Positions 10,179 through 21,686 of a stretch of DNA of 64,000 bases are shown piece by piece. The notes beneath the pieces were generated by a model. That model was not told where the DNA came from, ran no database searches, and worked only from the letters and a program-made list of their open reading frames with translations. The position numbers and the translations under genes are program-made. How positions within the stretch are numbered: position 1 is the stretch's first letter; every line of letters begins with the position of its first letter. The DNA comes from G963666535 sp963666535 (GTDB lineage Bacteria > Bacillota > Clostridia > Oscillospirales > Oscillospiraceae): contig OY762913.1 of NCBI GenBank assembly GCA_963666535.1, positions 868,001-932,000 of the forward strand, read 5' to 3'.

Positions 10179-10254
10179 GGGGGTATAGCTCAGCTGGGAG
10201 AGCACCTGCTTTGCAAGCAGGGGGTCATCGGTTCGAGCCCGATTATCTCCACCA
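10179..10254 (+). tRNA. tRNA-Ala (TGC)
   Basis: 76 bases including encoded CCA. Acceptor GGGGGTA/TATCTCC, anticodon loop TTTGCAA with anticodon TGC. Second spacer tRNA, in the usual Ile-Ala order. Confidence 0.98.
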
Positions 10255-10326
10255 TAAAGGCTTGAAGACGGATATTAGTGTTCAACAAAATGAATGCTAA
10301 TATCTGGTTTCAACAGAAACCGGAAG

Positions 10327-10356
10327 CTGCACCTTGAAAACTGAACAATGTATCAA
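10327..10356 (+). other. 5' arm of the 23S processing stem
   Basis: CTGCACC-TTGAAAACTGAACA and following bases are complementary, with few mismatches, to 13447-13475 beyond the 23S 3' end. The paired arms would enclose 23S as a substrate for RNase III-type processing. The rest of the 10255-10557 spacer has no gene. Confidence 0.75.
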
Positions 10357-10557
10357 TTCTAGTAATTGAGAGCAAGCAACAGAGGAGCGAGAAATCGCTC
10401 AAACAATAATGTGGAACTTTATAGAATGGCAATAGCTGTTCTAGTTTTAAAAGGGAACATTACAATTTTGCACAAAAAGCAAACTCTGAGGCCTGCATAA
10501 TTCTAAAAGACTTAAAACGAGAACAGCTTTTCTGAAAAGAAAGAGTTGTTTTACGAA

Positions 10558-13402
<2,845 letters not shown>

Positions 13403-13446
13403 ATAGGTCTAATGATTATGCAGGCGCTTGTTAGCAATTGGTAAAA

Positions 13447-13475
13447 TGATACATTGTTCGGTTTTGAGGGTGCAG
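13447..13475 (+). other. 3' arm of the 23S processing stem
   Basis: TGATACATTGTTCGG-TTTTGAGGGTGCAG pairs with 10327-10356 upstream of 23S. Confidence 0.75.
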
Positions 13476-13504
13476 CATGCACACTCCCCTAAGAAGGAAA
13501 GTAT

Positions 13505-13580
13505 GCGCCTTTAGCTCAGTTGGTAGAGCAACTGACTCTTAATCAGTGGGTCCCCGGTTCGAATCCGTGAAGGCGCACCA
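13505..13580 (+). tRNA. tRNA-Lys (CTT) between 23S and 5S
   Basis: 76 bases including CCA. Acceptor GCGCCTT/AAGGCGC, anticodon loop CTCTTAA with anticodon CTT. The T stem reads CCCGG against CCGTG, leaving a C-U mismatch at positions 50-64; the rest of the cloverleaf is regular. Its place between 23S and 5S is unusual. Confidence 0.93.
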
Positions 13581-13717
13581 AAAAGAAGCGCCGAGCCGCC
13601 GAGCAGGGAAAATAAGCAGCCGGGCGAGGGCACAAGAAGGACACACGAGGTGTGGCTGTTTGTGCGGGCAGCAGGCAGGCTTGTTTGACCGGCCGCAAGG
13701 TGAGTAAGGCGTGACAC

Positions 13718-13792
13718 GGCCCGTTGGTCAAGTGGTCAAGACGGCGGCCTCTCACGCCGCAAACGGGAGTTCGACTCTCCCACGGGTCACCA
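13718..13792 (+). tRNA. tRNA-Glu (CTC) between 23S and 5S
   Basis: 75 bases including CCA. Acceptor GGCCCGT/ACGGGTC, anticodon stem GCGGC/GCCGC with loop CTCTCAC (anticodon CTC), T arm GGGAG/CTCCC. Follows tRNA-Lys by 137 bases. Confidence 0.95.
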
Positions 13793-13847
13793 TTCTTTTG
13801 AGGGAAAATTTCATATTGATTTTGGCTGGTTTTCCAGTTAAAATATA

Positions 13848-13963
<116 letters not shown>

Positions 13964-13964
13964 C

Positions 13965-13998
13965 AAAAAAGAACAGACTTAGGTCTGTTCTTTTTTGT
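13965..13998 (+). terminator. Terminator of the rRNA operon
   Basis: AAAAAAGAACAGAC, short loop, GTCTGTTCTTTTTT. Immediately after 5S, so the five structural RNAs plus four tRNAs form one unit. Confidence 0.93.
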
Positions 13999-14153
13999 TG
14001 TCAAAAAGCCCTGTGCAGGAAATGAGAATAAGGCTTCATGCCTGCTTTGCGTATTGTTCCACTCCTGCAGGGAGTTAAGCGAGTTTTGGTCCATATAAAA
14101 TAAGCAGTCTCTGATAGAAATTTTTTGTGGAAATAAAAACAGGAAAAAATATC

Positions 14154-14184
14154 TTGACTCTGACGCTGCGTCATAGTATATCCT
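14154..14184 (+). promoter_or_regulatory. MerR-type promoter with dyad operator
   Basis: -35 TTGACT (14154) and -10 TATCCT (14179) are 19 bases apart, the long spacer expected for MerR activation (TATATC at 17 bases is an alternative). The spacer carries a dyad at 14157-14177 with perfect core TGACGC-T-GCGTCA and outer ACT/AGT arms. This suggests autoregulation of the following gene. Confidence 0.75.
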
Positions 14185-14204
14185 TAGAAACGAGGTGATA
14201 AGAG

Positions 14205-14942
14205 ATGAAACGATCCATTAGCGAGACGGCCAAACTTTCCGGCGTGAGCGTGCGCACGCTCCATTACTATGACAAGATCGGGCTGCTTTCTCCGTCCTGT
14301 GTGACCGGGGCGGGATATCGTTTTTATGAAGACGCGGAGTTGCAGCGGTTGCAGCAGATCATGTTTTACCGGGAACTGGACTTTTCACTCAAAGAGATCG
14401 GGCAGCTGCTCTCTTGTCCCAATTATGATGAAAACGGGGCGTTTAGCAAGCAGCTGGAATTGCTTCGACTGAAGCGAAATCGTCTGGATGGACTGATTGC
14501 GCTGTTAGACGCCAGACTGAAGGGAGTGAAGACAATGAGTTTTACCGCATTTGATGAAACTGAACTTGAACAAACCAGACAGAGGTATGCCGCGGAAGTG
14601 AAAGCGCGCTGGGGGCATACCGACGCCTATCAGGAAAGCGAAAAAAAGCGTTCAGCCTGCAGCGAGGTGAATTTAGCTGCCATGCAAGCGGGAATGGATG
14701 CCATCATGCAAAAATTTGCCGGGCTGGCCGACTGCGATCCTGCGGCGGCAGAGGTGCAAGACTTGGTGGCCGCGTGGCAACAGTTTATTACGGAACACTA
14801 TTATGTGTGTACCAACGAAATTCTGGCGGGCTTGGGAGAGCTGTACACTGCGGACCAGAGATTCCGGGAAAATATAGACCGAAATGGCATGGGAACAGCC
14901 CAACTGATGAGTGATGCAATCCGAATTTATTGTATGAAATGA
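14205..14942 (+). CDS. MerR family regulator with TipAS-like ligand domain
   Basis: 245 aa. N-terminal MerR winged helix (residues ~3-72: ETAKLSGVSVRTLHYYDKIGLLSP), a coiled-coil linker (~80-110) and a C-terminal TipAS-type domain (~115-245, with the characteristic HTDAYQESEKK and YTADQRFRENIDR). TipAL/Mta proteins bind hydrophobic or thiopeptide drugs and activate transcription by twisting a 19-base spacer. Such a promoter lies directly upstream. GAGGTGAT ribosome site. No obvious efflux target is adjacent, although the next gene is an EamA transporter on the opposite strand. Confidence 0.9.
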   Translation: MKRSISETAKLSGVSVRTLHYYDKIGLLSPSCVTGAGYRFYEDAELQRLQQIMFYRELDFSLKEIGQLLSCPNYDENGAFSKQLELLRLKRNRLDGLIALLDARLKGVKTMSFTAFDETELEQTRQRYAAEVKARWGHTDAYQESEKKRSACSEVNLAAMQAGMDAIMQKFAGLADCDPAAAEVQDLVAAWQQFITEHYYVCTNEILAGLGELYTADQRFRENIDRNGMGTAQLMSDAIRIYCMK

Positions 14943-14943
14943 A

Positions 14944-14978
14944 AAGGTGGGCGGCCGATTGTTTCGGCTGCCCACCTT
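14944..14978. terminator. Convergent terminator hairpin
   Basis: AAGGTGGGC and GCCCACCTT enclose a further GGCCGA/TCGGCT stem. It lies between the convergent merR-type and EamA genes. The T tract is weak on both strands. Confidence 0.65.
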
Positions 14979-15026
14979 GGTTCGGCTATGTGTGCGGAGA
15001 TGGTCCGGAAACACGATAGTTCTTAT

Positions 15027-15914
15027 TTAAGCAGCAGTCAACACTTTTTCCTTCCAATTGAGCAATACAATTGCCGAAAGAATCGCCGCCATGCCCAGCA
15101 CCTTATACATGGTAACGCTTTCATGATAGGCAAGAATACCGAGCAGTGTCGCGACCAGCGGTTCCACGGTGGCGAGAATAGACGCCTTGCTCGGTTCGGC
15201 ATGGGCAAGACCCTCGGTATAAAGCAGATAGGGCAGAATACAGCACAGTACGCCGATGCCAAGGCATCCTATTGCCGTGTCCCAACGCAGCAGCAGGGTT
15301 GGCACTGTGTCCAGCCGGGCAATGGGGAGGGCGCCTAATGACGCAAACAGAAAGGTATATGCGGTGACTGTGGAGGAAGAATAATCCCGCAGGGCAAATT
15401 TTCCGAAGATACTGTAAAGCGCATAGCCAAAGCCAGAGCCAAGTCCAAATAGCAACGTGGTCAGAGAGATACCTTTTGCCTCCAACGGAAACAGACCGGT
15501 GACCAGCATACAGCCCAAGAAGGTAATCACCAATGCAAAAAGTTTTTTTGTTGTTATTTTTTCCTGAAATAATGCGGCAGACATCAGCATCACAAAGATA
15601 GGAGCCGTGTAGAGCAGCACGGCGGCCACGGCCATAGAGCTATGCGTAATGGCGTTAAAATAACACCAATTGAAAAAAACAAGACTGCAAATACCTGTGC
15701 CAACGAAATAGAGGCAGTGACGAGGGCGGATGTGAAGGGCCTTGCGATCGGTGATCAGAAGAAAAAGAACGTAGATCACGGCCGCCACGATCACGCGAAG
15801 CGCCACGGCCTGCATGGGGGTAAAACCGACCGCCGTGAGAATTTTAAGAAAAACGCCGATGCAGCCCCAAAGCGAGGCTGCAACAATAATAAATAAGTAT
15901 GACTTTTTGATCAT
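15027..15914 (-). CDS. EamA/DMT family transporter
   Basis: 295 aa from the preferred start; ten hydrophobic helices in two EamA repeats (about residues 5-135 and 145-285). These drug/metabolite transporters usually export amino acids, nucleosides or similar metabolites; the substrate is unknown. An in-frame ATG at 15950 exists, but it lies directly beside TATAAT (a likely -10) and would be at or before the transcript start. The second ATG (MIKKSYLF) at 15914 has AAAAGG upstream. Confidence 0.85.
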   Translation of the reverse strand: MIKKSYLFIIVAASLWGCIGVFLKILTAVGFTPMQAVALRVIVAAVIYVLFLLITDRKALHIRPRHCLYFVGTGICSLVFFNWCYFNAITHSSMAVAAVLLYTAPIFVMLMSAALFQEKITTKKLFALVITFLGCMLVTGLFPLEAKGISLTTLLFGLGSGFGYALYSIFGKFALRDYSSSTVTAYTFLFASLGALPIARLDTVPTLLLRWDTAIGCLGIGVLCCILPYLLYTEGLAHAEPSKASILATVEPLVATLLGILAYHESVTMYKVLGMAAILSAIVLLNWKEKVLTAA

Positions 15915-15981
15915 CCAGTTGCCCAACCTTTTAAAAGTATGTATACTCATTTATTATATACGATGGACGGGAGAATACAAG

Positions 15982-16662
15982 ATGCAATATTGGAGCAGCA
16001 GGCAAGCGGTTTTTTTGGCCAGGCCCAACCGCTTTATTGCCCATGTTGAGCTGGACGGGGAGCTTGTGGTCTGCCATGTGAAGAACACCGGACGGTGCCG
16101 AGAACTGCTGATACCAGGAACGACAGTATACTTGAATAAGAGCGGAAATCCTGCCCGAAAGACAAACTATGACTTGATCGCAGTGAAAAAGGGAGATCGG
16201 CTGATCAACTTGGATGCCCAGGCGCCTAATCGCGTGTTTGAGGAGTGGGCGCGGGGCGGACACTTCCTGCAAGGGCTGACACAGTTGAAACCAGAGACGG
16301 TGTTTGGCAATTCACGCTTCGACTTCTATTGGGAAACGGCTGAAAAACGCGGTTTTGTAGAGGTGAAGGGTGTTACGTTGGAGCAGGATGGAATGACGTA
16401 TTTCCCCGATGCGCCTACGCTACGCGGGGTTAAGCACCTAGAGGGACTGATTGACGCCAGACACGCGGGATATGATGCCTGCGTATTCTTTGTGATTCAG
16501 ATGGCAGATGTGAATGGGTTTGCACCCAATGATGTTACCCATCCCGCGTTCGGGGAAGCCCTCCGCCGCGCGGCAGAGGAAGGAGTGGCTGTTTGCGCCC
16601 ATTGTTGTTGCGTGACGAGGGATAGCCTGACCATGGACGCAGCGGTGCCAATTAAGTTATAA
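15982..16662 (+). CDS. sfsA: SfsA family DNA/RNA-binding protein
   Basis: 226 aa, usual SfsA length. Recognisable are RPNRFIAHVELDGE near the N terminus, CHVKNTGRCRELLIPG, and the nuclease-like FVEVKGVTLEQDGMTYFPDAPTLRGVKHL block, then CVFFVIQMADVNGFAPND. The family was first linked to sugar fermentation in E. coli; the protein binds nucleic acid and the nuclease role is not settled. ATG 15982 has GGGAG upstream; the longer open frame runs antisense through the EamA gene and is not used. Confidence 0.9.
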   Translation: MQYWSSRQAVFLARPNRFIAHVELDGELVVCHVKNTGRCRELLIPGTTVYLNKSGNPARKTNYDLIAVKKGDRLINLDAQAPNRVFEEWARGGHFLQGLTQLKPETVFGNSRFDFYWETAEKRGFVEVKGVTLEQDGMTYFPDAPTLRGVKHLEGLIDARHAGYDACVFFVIQMADVNGFAPNDVTHPAFGEALRRAAEEGVAVCAHCCCVTRDSLTMDAAVPIKL

Positions 16663-16750
16663 AATGCAAGACGAAAAGGTGGAAAGTGCATAAACGCCAT
16701 AAAATGACGGAGTGCAATTCATACAAACCGCCAAAAATGCAAGAAAGGTA

Positions 16751-16779
16751 TTGACAATGGGCAGCCAGTAGAATAAACT
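16751..16779 (+). promoter_or_regulatory. Promoter of the ammonium transporter gene
   Basis: Perfect -35 TTGACA (16751-16756), 17 bases, -10 TAAACT (16774-16779). Start expected near 16786. Confidence 0.75.
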
Positions 16780-16796
16780 GCATACATAAGGCAAGG

Positions 16797-16828
16797 GCGC
16801 CGTGAAGGAAACTTCACGGCGTTTTCCT
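16797..16828 (+). terminator. Leader hairpin (possible attenuator) before amt
   Basis: GCCGTGAAG (16799) and CTTCACGGC (16812-16820) close a GAAA tetraloop, followed by GTTTTCCTTATTT. It starts only about a dozen bases after the predicted transcript start, so it would interrupt the amt message unless read through. Confidence 0.6.
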
Positions 16829-16921
16829 TATTTATGTTGCAACAGGAAGAGATGCGCGAAGACGTGCACTGAGCCAATGATGGTGAAGTGGGCGTCTAAA
16901 CTTTTTTAGGAGGAATTTGAA

Positions 16922-18634
16922 ATGGACGTTAATGACATTCTTGCCGCGGCAAGCAGCGAAACCTTTGGCGTTTGGTTTTTGATCGGCGCTGCGTTGGTTT
17001 TCTTCATGCAGGCAGGCTTCGCCATGGTGGAGACCGGCTTTACAAGAGCAAAGAACGCAGGCAATATCATCATGAAGAACTTGATGGATTTCTGTATTGG
17101 CACTGTGGTATTTTTGCTCCTCGGCTTCAGCCTGATGATGGCGGAAGACTATTTCATGGGCGTAATCGGGATTCCAAATCTTGATTTGTTCACGAACTTT
17201 GCTTCTTTTAACTGGTCCAGTTTTGTCTTTAACCTTGTGTTCTGCGCGACTGCCGCGACCATTGTTTCCGGTGCGATGGCAGAGCGCACCAAGTTCAGCG
17301 CTTACTGCATTTACAGCGCCATCATCAGCGCCTTGATCTACCCCATTGAAGCGGGCTGGATCTGGAACGGCAGCGGCTGGCTGGCGCAGCTGGGTTTCGT
17401 TGATTTTGCAGGTTCCTGCGCCATCCACATGGTGGGCGGAATTACAGCGCTGATCGGCGCGCTGTTCCTCGGACCACGGATCGGCAAGTACTCTAAGGGC
17501 AAAAATGGCACGATTAAGGTACACGCCATTCCCGGCCATTCCCTGACGCTGGGCGCTCTGGGTGTCTTCATCCTGTGGTTTGGCTGGTATGGCTTTAACG
17601 GCGCCGCGGCCACTGGCGTAGCGCAGATGGCACAAATTTTCAGTACCACGACCATTGCCGCTGGTTTTGCAACGGTCACAACGATGCTTTTTACATGGGT
17701 GAAGAACGGGAAACCAGACGTTTCTATGTCCCTTAACGGCTCTCTGGCTGGTCTGGTGGCTATTACGGCGCCTTGTAACAATGTTGACGGTCTGGGTGCC
17801 ATCATCATCGGTATTGTGGCCGGTATTCTTGTGGTGGTGGCAGTTGAGGTGGTTGACCTGAAGCTGCACATTGACGATCCTGTGGGTGCTGTCGCTGTTC
17901 ACGGCGTCAACGGCATGTGGGGAACGCTGGCTGTCGGTCTGTTCGACTATAATAACGGGCTGTTCTACGGCGGCGGATTCCATCAGCTGGGCGTTCAGGC
18001 ACTGGGCGTGGCGGCAGTGGCGGCTTGGACCATCGTTACCATGACCATTGTGTTCACCATCATTAAAAAGACAAATGGCCTGCGTGTTACGGCGACAGAA
18101 GAAATGGAAGGCCTTGACCTTCATGAGCACGGGTTGGCTTCTGCCTATGCAGACTTTATGTCCACGAACTACGGTGGCGACGTGATCAGCGCGCCCGTCA
18201 TCCCTGAAACTCCCGTGGCCTCTATGGATGAGGCAGTTCCCGTTCAGGTAATGAGTGAGAAGATGCCCGCTTCCGATGTGCCTATCTCCAAGATTACGAT
18301 CATTACCCGCCAGAGCAAGTTTGACGAGCTGAAGGCGGCGATGAATGCCATCAATGTAACCGGTATGACGGTTACCCAGGTCATGGGCTGTGGGCAGCAG
18401 AAGGGCCAGAGCAACCTGTACCGCGGCGTTCCTGTGGAAATTAATCTTCTGCCTAAAATTCAGGTGGATATCGTGGTGGCCAAGGTTCCTGTCGAGGAAG
18501 TGGTCAGCGCCGCCAAGAAGGCCCTGTACACCGGCAACATCGGTGACGGAAAGATCTTTGTCTACGCGGTGGAAAAGGTCGTCAAGGTCCGTACCGGTGA
18601 AGAGGGCTATGCCGCCATGCAGGGCGACGAATAA
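16922..18634 (+). CDS. amt: Ammonium transporter with fused C-terminal P-II domain
   Basis: 570 aa. Residues ~1-405 are an Amt/Mep/Rh channel with eleven membrane helices; the pore histidines lie in CAIHMVGG and VAVHGVNGMWG. After a ~50-residue linker rich in V, P and E, residues ~455-570 form a complete P-II (GlnK) domain with ITRQSKFDELKAAMN, MGCGQQKGQ and TGNIGDGKIFVYAVEKVVKVRTGE. The uridylylation tyrosine of the T loop (YRGAEY in E. coli) is absent (LYRGVPVE), so control would be by ligand binding only. AGGAGG ribosome site. Fusion of channel and regulator in one chain is known but uncommon. Confidence 0.93.
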   Translation: MDVNDILAAASSETFGVWFLIGAALVFFMQAGFAMVETGFTRAKNAGNIIMKNLMDFCIGTVVFLLLGFSLMMAEDYFMGVIGIPNLDLFTNFASFNWSSFVFNLVFCATAATIVSGAMAERTKFSAYCIYSAIISALIYPIEAGWIWNGSGWLAQLGFVDFAGSCAIHMVGGITALIGALFLGPRIGKYSKGKNGTIKVHAIPGHSLTLGALGVFILWFGWYGFNGAAATGVAQMAQIFSTTTIAAGFATVTTMLFTWVKNGKPDVSMSLNGSLAGLVAITAPCNNVDGLGAIIIGIVAGILVVVAVEVVDLKLHIDDPVGAVAVHGVNGMWGTLAVGLFDYNNGLFYGGGFHQLGVQALGVAAVAAWTIVTMTIVFTIIKKTNGLRVTATEEMEGLDLHEHGLASAYADFMSTNYGGDVISAPVIPETPVASMDEAVPVQVMSEKMPASDVPISKITIITRQSKFDELKAAMNAINVTGMTVTQVMGCGQQKGQSNLYRGVPVEINLLPKIQVDIVVAKVPVEEVVSAAKKALYTGNIGDGKIFVYAVEKVVKVRTGEEGYAAMQGDE

Positions 18635-18662
18635 AATTGATTCCTCTCTTTCCATACTCCTA

Positions 18663-18705
18663 AACACAACAGCGGCGCGGTTTATTCCGCGCCGCTGTTG
18701 TGTTT
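18663..18705 (+). terminator. Terminator of amt
   Basis: Eighteen-base inverted repeat AACACAACAGCGGCGCGG with complement at 18687-18704, loop TTTATT, then TTT. Confidence 0.9.
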
Positions 18706-18757
18706 CACCGCGTTTTTTAGTATAATACTTGCAGTTCAATCATGAGGAGATATAACA

Positions 18758-19246
18758 ATGCAGAATCAGTTTATCATACGATATGCCGAGGAGCGCGATG
18801 TGCCTGTCATACTAAGTTTTGTTCAAAAACTTGCCGCATATGAGCAATTGGAAGACCGGGTGGTGGCAACTGATGAGCTGTTGCGGGAATGGATCTTCCG
18901 AAAGGGAAAGGCAGAAGTGCTGTTGGCGGAGGAGAATGGGATCCCCGTAGGTTTTGCTTTGTTTTTTCATAATTTTTCTACGTTTATGGGACGAGCAGGC
19001 ATTTACTTAGAGGACTTGTTTGTGCTGCCCGAGACCCGGGGCAAGGGGTATGGCCGCGCGCTTTTGGTTCGACTTGCAGCGATCGCCGTGGAACGGGGCT
19101 GCGGGCGATTGGAGTGGTCATGCCTTGACTGGAATGCGCCCAGTATCGGATTTTACCGCAGTTTGGGTGCAGCGCCGATGGATGAATGGACGGTGTACCG
19201 TCTGACCGGCGACACCCTGCAGGCATTGGCGGAGGATGTAAAATGA
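18758..19246 (+). CDS. GNAT acetyltransferase, diamine acetyltransferase-like
   Basis: 162 aa. GNAT fold with CoA loop TRGKGYG near residue 94. The IYLEDLFVLPETRGKGYGRALL block, the NFSTF/GIYLEDLF spacing and WSCLDWNAPSIGFYRSLGA resemble spermidine/spermine and thialysine acetyltransferases (SSAT group). Substrate assignment is inferred from this similarity only. The stop overlaps the asparaginase start (ATGA), so both are one operon. Confidence 0.85.
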   Translation: MQNQFIIRYAEERDVPVILSFVQKLAAYEQLEDRVVATDELLREWIFRKGKAEVLLAEENGIPVGFALFFHNFSTFMGRAGIYLEDLFVLPETRGKGYGRALLVRLAAIAVERGCGRLEWSCLDWNAPSIGFYRSLGAAPMDEWTVYRLTGDTLQALAEDVK

Positions 19247-20238
19247 AAAAAATACTGTTATTGACTACAGGCGGAACCATTGCCTCTACCGCCACGGAGG
19301 AGGGGCTTGCCCCCGGCATGGACGGAGACATGCTGATCCTCCGTCTGGGGGGCGCCGCAGTGGAGTATCGCATTACCGTTCGGGATATCTTGCACCTGGA
19401 TTCCTCCAACATCCAGCCGGAGGAGTGGCAGCTGATTGCCGGGAGTGTGTTTACCGCGCGGGACGAGTTTGACGGCGTGGTCATTACGCACGGGACAGAC
19501 ACCATGGCCTATTCGGCCGCCATGCTTTCCTTTATGTTGCAGGGGATTTCTATCCCCGTTGTGCTGACGGGCTCGCAGCTGCCCATTGATCACCCGCTGA
19601 CCGATGGCGTGGAGAATCTGCGCCTGGCGATGGCCATGGCGTCCAGCGGCCGGGGCGGCGTGTTCCTTGCCTTTAACCGCAAGATCATTTCCGGAACACG
19701 GGCAGTGAAGACGAAAACCACGGGGTTTGACGCATTTGAAAGTGTCAACTGCCCGCCCGCCGCGGTGGTAGACGGCAGCGGTCTGCGGTTCGGGGAAACT
19801 TTGCAGCCCGGGATGGAGCAGCCCTGCATTTTGCGCAGCGAACTGTGCCGTGAGGTGTTTCTGATCAAGCTTACCCCGGGGCTGAATCCCGAGATTTTCG
19901 ATATGTTGCTGAACATGCACTATCGCGGCATTGTGATCGAGGCGTTTGGTGCAGGCGGAATGCATTTTGTGCGACGGGACTTGATCGCAAAGCTCCACAA
20001 GGTGGCACAGGCCGGAATCACTGTGGTGGTGTGCAGCCAGTGTCTCTACGAGCGCAGCGATTTTTCCATCTACCAAGCGGGGCAGCGGGCGCTCCAAGAG
20101 GGTGTGATCCAGGGCTATGACATGACGACCGAGGCTGCGGTGACCAAACTCATGTGGGTGCTGGGGCAGACGGACGACCAAGCAAAGATCCGAGCTTATT
20201 TTACGACCAGTCTGGCCGGGGAAGTGGCGCTGGACTGA
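19243..20238 (+). CDS. ansA: Type I L-asparaginase
   Basis: 331 aa. Hydrolyses asparagine to aspartate and ammonia. First catalytic Thr in LLTTGGTIAST (residues ~7-15), second in THGTDTMAYSA near residue 82; the partner Lys is in the SGTRAVKTKTT region. There is no signal peptide, consistent with a cytoplasmic type I enzyme. ATG 19243 overlaps the preceding stop; longer in-frame starts lie inside the acetyltransferase gene. Together with amt upstream it places nitrogen scavenging genes side by side. Confidence 0.93.
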   Translation: MKKILLLTTGGTIASTATEEGLAPGMDGDMLILRLGGAAVEYRITVRDILHLDSSNIQPEEWQLIAGSVFTARDEFDGVVITHGTDTMAYSAAMLSFMLQGISIPVVLTGSQLPIDHPLTDGVENLRLAMAMASSGRGGVFLAFNRKIISGTRAVKTKTTGFDAFESVNCPPAAVVDGSGLRFGETLQPGMEQPCILRSELCREVFLIKLTPGLNPEIFDMLLNMHYRGIVIEAFGAGGMHFVRRDLIAKLHKVAQAGITVVVCSQCLYERSDFSIYQAGQRALQEGVIQGYDMTTEAAVTKLMWVLGQTDDQAKIRAYFTTSLAGEVALD

Positions 20239-20250
20239 TTGGGGCAAGGA

Positions 20251-20291
20251 AAAAGGGGATGTACCATTTGAAATGGTACATCCCCTTTTAC
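20251..20291. terminator. Bidirectional terminator
   Basis: AAAAGGGGATGTACCATTT and its complement, between convergent asparaginase and MFS genes, with A and T tracts on both sides. Confidence 0.9.
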
Positions 20292-20297
20292 AATACG

Positions 20298-21488
20298 TTA
20301 AACGCTTTCGGCAACAGCCTTTTTGACCTGTGTGGAGAACAGAAAAGCCACGGCGTACAGTGCCAGCAGGACATAGAGTACATTGGTATAGTTGCCCATG
20401 TAATCATGGAGGAGGGATGCCATCTGGTTGCCTGTGAGACCGGCGACAGCCCAGGCGGTGAGGCAAAGGCCGTGGACACGGCTGATGACACTCATACTGA
20501 AGCGGTCAGACAGCAGAACGGGCAGGCAGCTGAAGCCGGCACCATAGGTGGAGGAGATCACACACAGCAGGAAGGCAAAGCCGAAGACCAGGCCCATGTT
20601 CACACCAAAGATCAGCGCTATGATCACCGAGAGGATGGAAACGGTGAATATAATATGGTAGATCGTAATGCGGTCCTTCAAATAGTCCGAAGCCGAGGCG
20701 AACACCAACCGCCCGCCAGCATTGAAAAGACCCATGACCGCCACCACGGTGGCGGCAGCCCCCACGGCGACGCCGCGCTCGGTCATCAGCGGTGCGGCCG
20801 TTGAAATAAGGGCCAAACCACAGTGGATATTGAGATAGAACATCAGCCAGATGAAGATAACAGTCTTGTTTTTTAGCAGGGAACGGACGTGGAATGTCTG
20901 TATTTTGTTGGGGTCTTCCGCGTGGGGTTTTTTGATGAGCAGGTGGCCCAGAAACATAGGGACGGAGTAAACACAGGCCAGAATAACGAACGTCATTTCC
21001 AAAGAAAAGTGGGCGGTGAGATAGGCAATCATGGGACTTGCAATGGTGCTGGCCAGACCGAACCCCATAATGGCAATGCCGGTGGCCAGTCCCTTTTTAT
21101 CCTCGAACCACATCATCAGCGTCTTGACCGGGGTAAGATAACCCACGCCGAGCCCGATGCCCATGACGCAGCCGTAACCCAGATAGAGGATCCACAGAGA
21201 ATGCAAACGCATCCCCAGGGCCGCAATGAGCAGACCGGCACAGAAACAGACGAGGGACACCAACGAGGAATGGCGAACGTTTTTTTCCACCAGTTTGCCC
21301 GCGAAGGCGGCCGACATGCCCAAAAAGAAGATAGCAAGGGAAAAGGCAAACTGAACGGCACTGGTGGGTTTACCAATATACGCAGAGATAGGCGTGACAA
21401 ACAGCGACCAGGCATAGACACTGCCGATGCTGCAATGAATGAGAAGCGCGGGTACAGCTCCGCGCATCCATTTGTTGTTTAACCACAT
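20298..21488 (-). CDS. MFS transporter, oxalate/formate antiporter (OFA) type
   Basis: 396 aa with twelve predicted membrane helices. The N-terminal SIGSVYAWSLF followed by GVGYLTPVKTLMMWFEDKKGLATGIAIMGFGLAS is characteristic of the OFA branch of the major facilitator superfamily, which exchanges small carboxylates. Oxalate specificity is not implied; many clostridial members have unknown substrates. GAGG lies upstream of the ATG. Stands alone between two terminators. Confidence 0.88.
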   Translation of the reverse strand: MWLNNKWMRGAVPALLIHCSIGSVYAWSLFVTPISAYIGKPTSAVQFAFSLAIFFLGMSAAFAGKLVEKNVRHSSLVSLVCFCAGLLIAALGMRLHSLWILYLGYGCVMGIGLGVGYLTPVKTLMMWFEDKKGLATGIAIMGFGLASTIASPMIAYLTAHFSLEMTFVILACVYSVPMFLGHLLIKKPHAEDPNKIQTFHVRSLLKNKTVIFIWLMFYLNIHCGLALISTAAPLMTERGVAVGAAATVVAVMGLFNAGGRLVFASASDYLKDRITIYHIIFTVSILSVIIALIFGVNMGLVFGFAFLLCVISSTYGAGFSCLPVLLSDRFSMSVISRVHGLCLTAWAVAGLTGNQMASLLHDYMGNYTNVLYVLLALYAVAFLFSTQVKKAVAESV

Positions 21489-21642
21489 GGGAGGAACCTC
21501 ATTTCATCATATGTTTTACTTATGGTAGCATGAAATAAGAGAACAATCAACTAAAATGAATAAGTTAAATTTTTAATTATCTAACTGTCGACTAAAGAGA
21601 AAATTATGACAGTTTAGGAAAAGAATAAAGGAAAACTGTGAA

Positions 21643-21682
21643 TAAAATAACACCCGCCCAATTTCGCGGGCGGGTGTTATTG
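21643..21682 (-). terminator. Terminator of recR
   Basis: Fourteen-base perfect stem AATAACACCCGCCC/GGGCGGGTGTTATT, then TTATTC on the minus strand. Confidence 0.88.
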
Positions 21683-21686
21683 CTGT

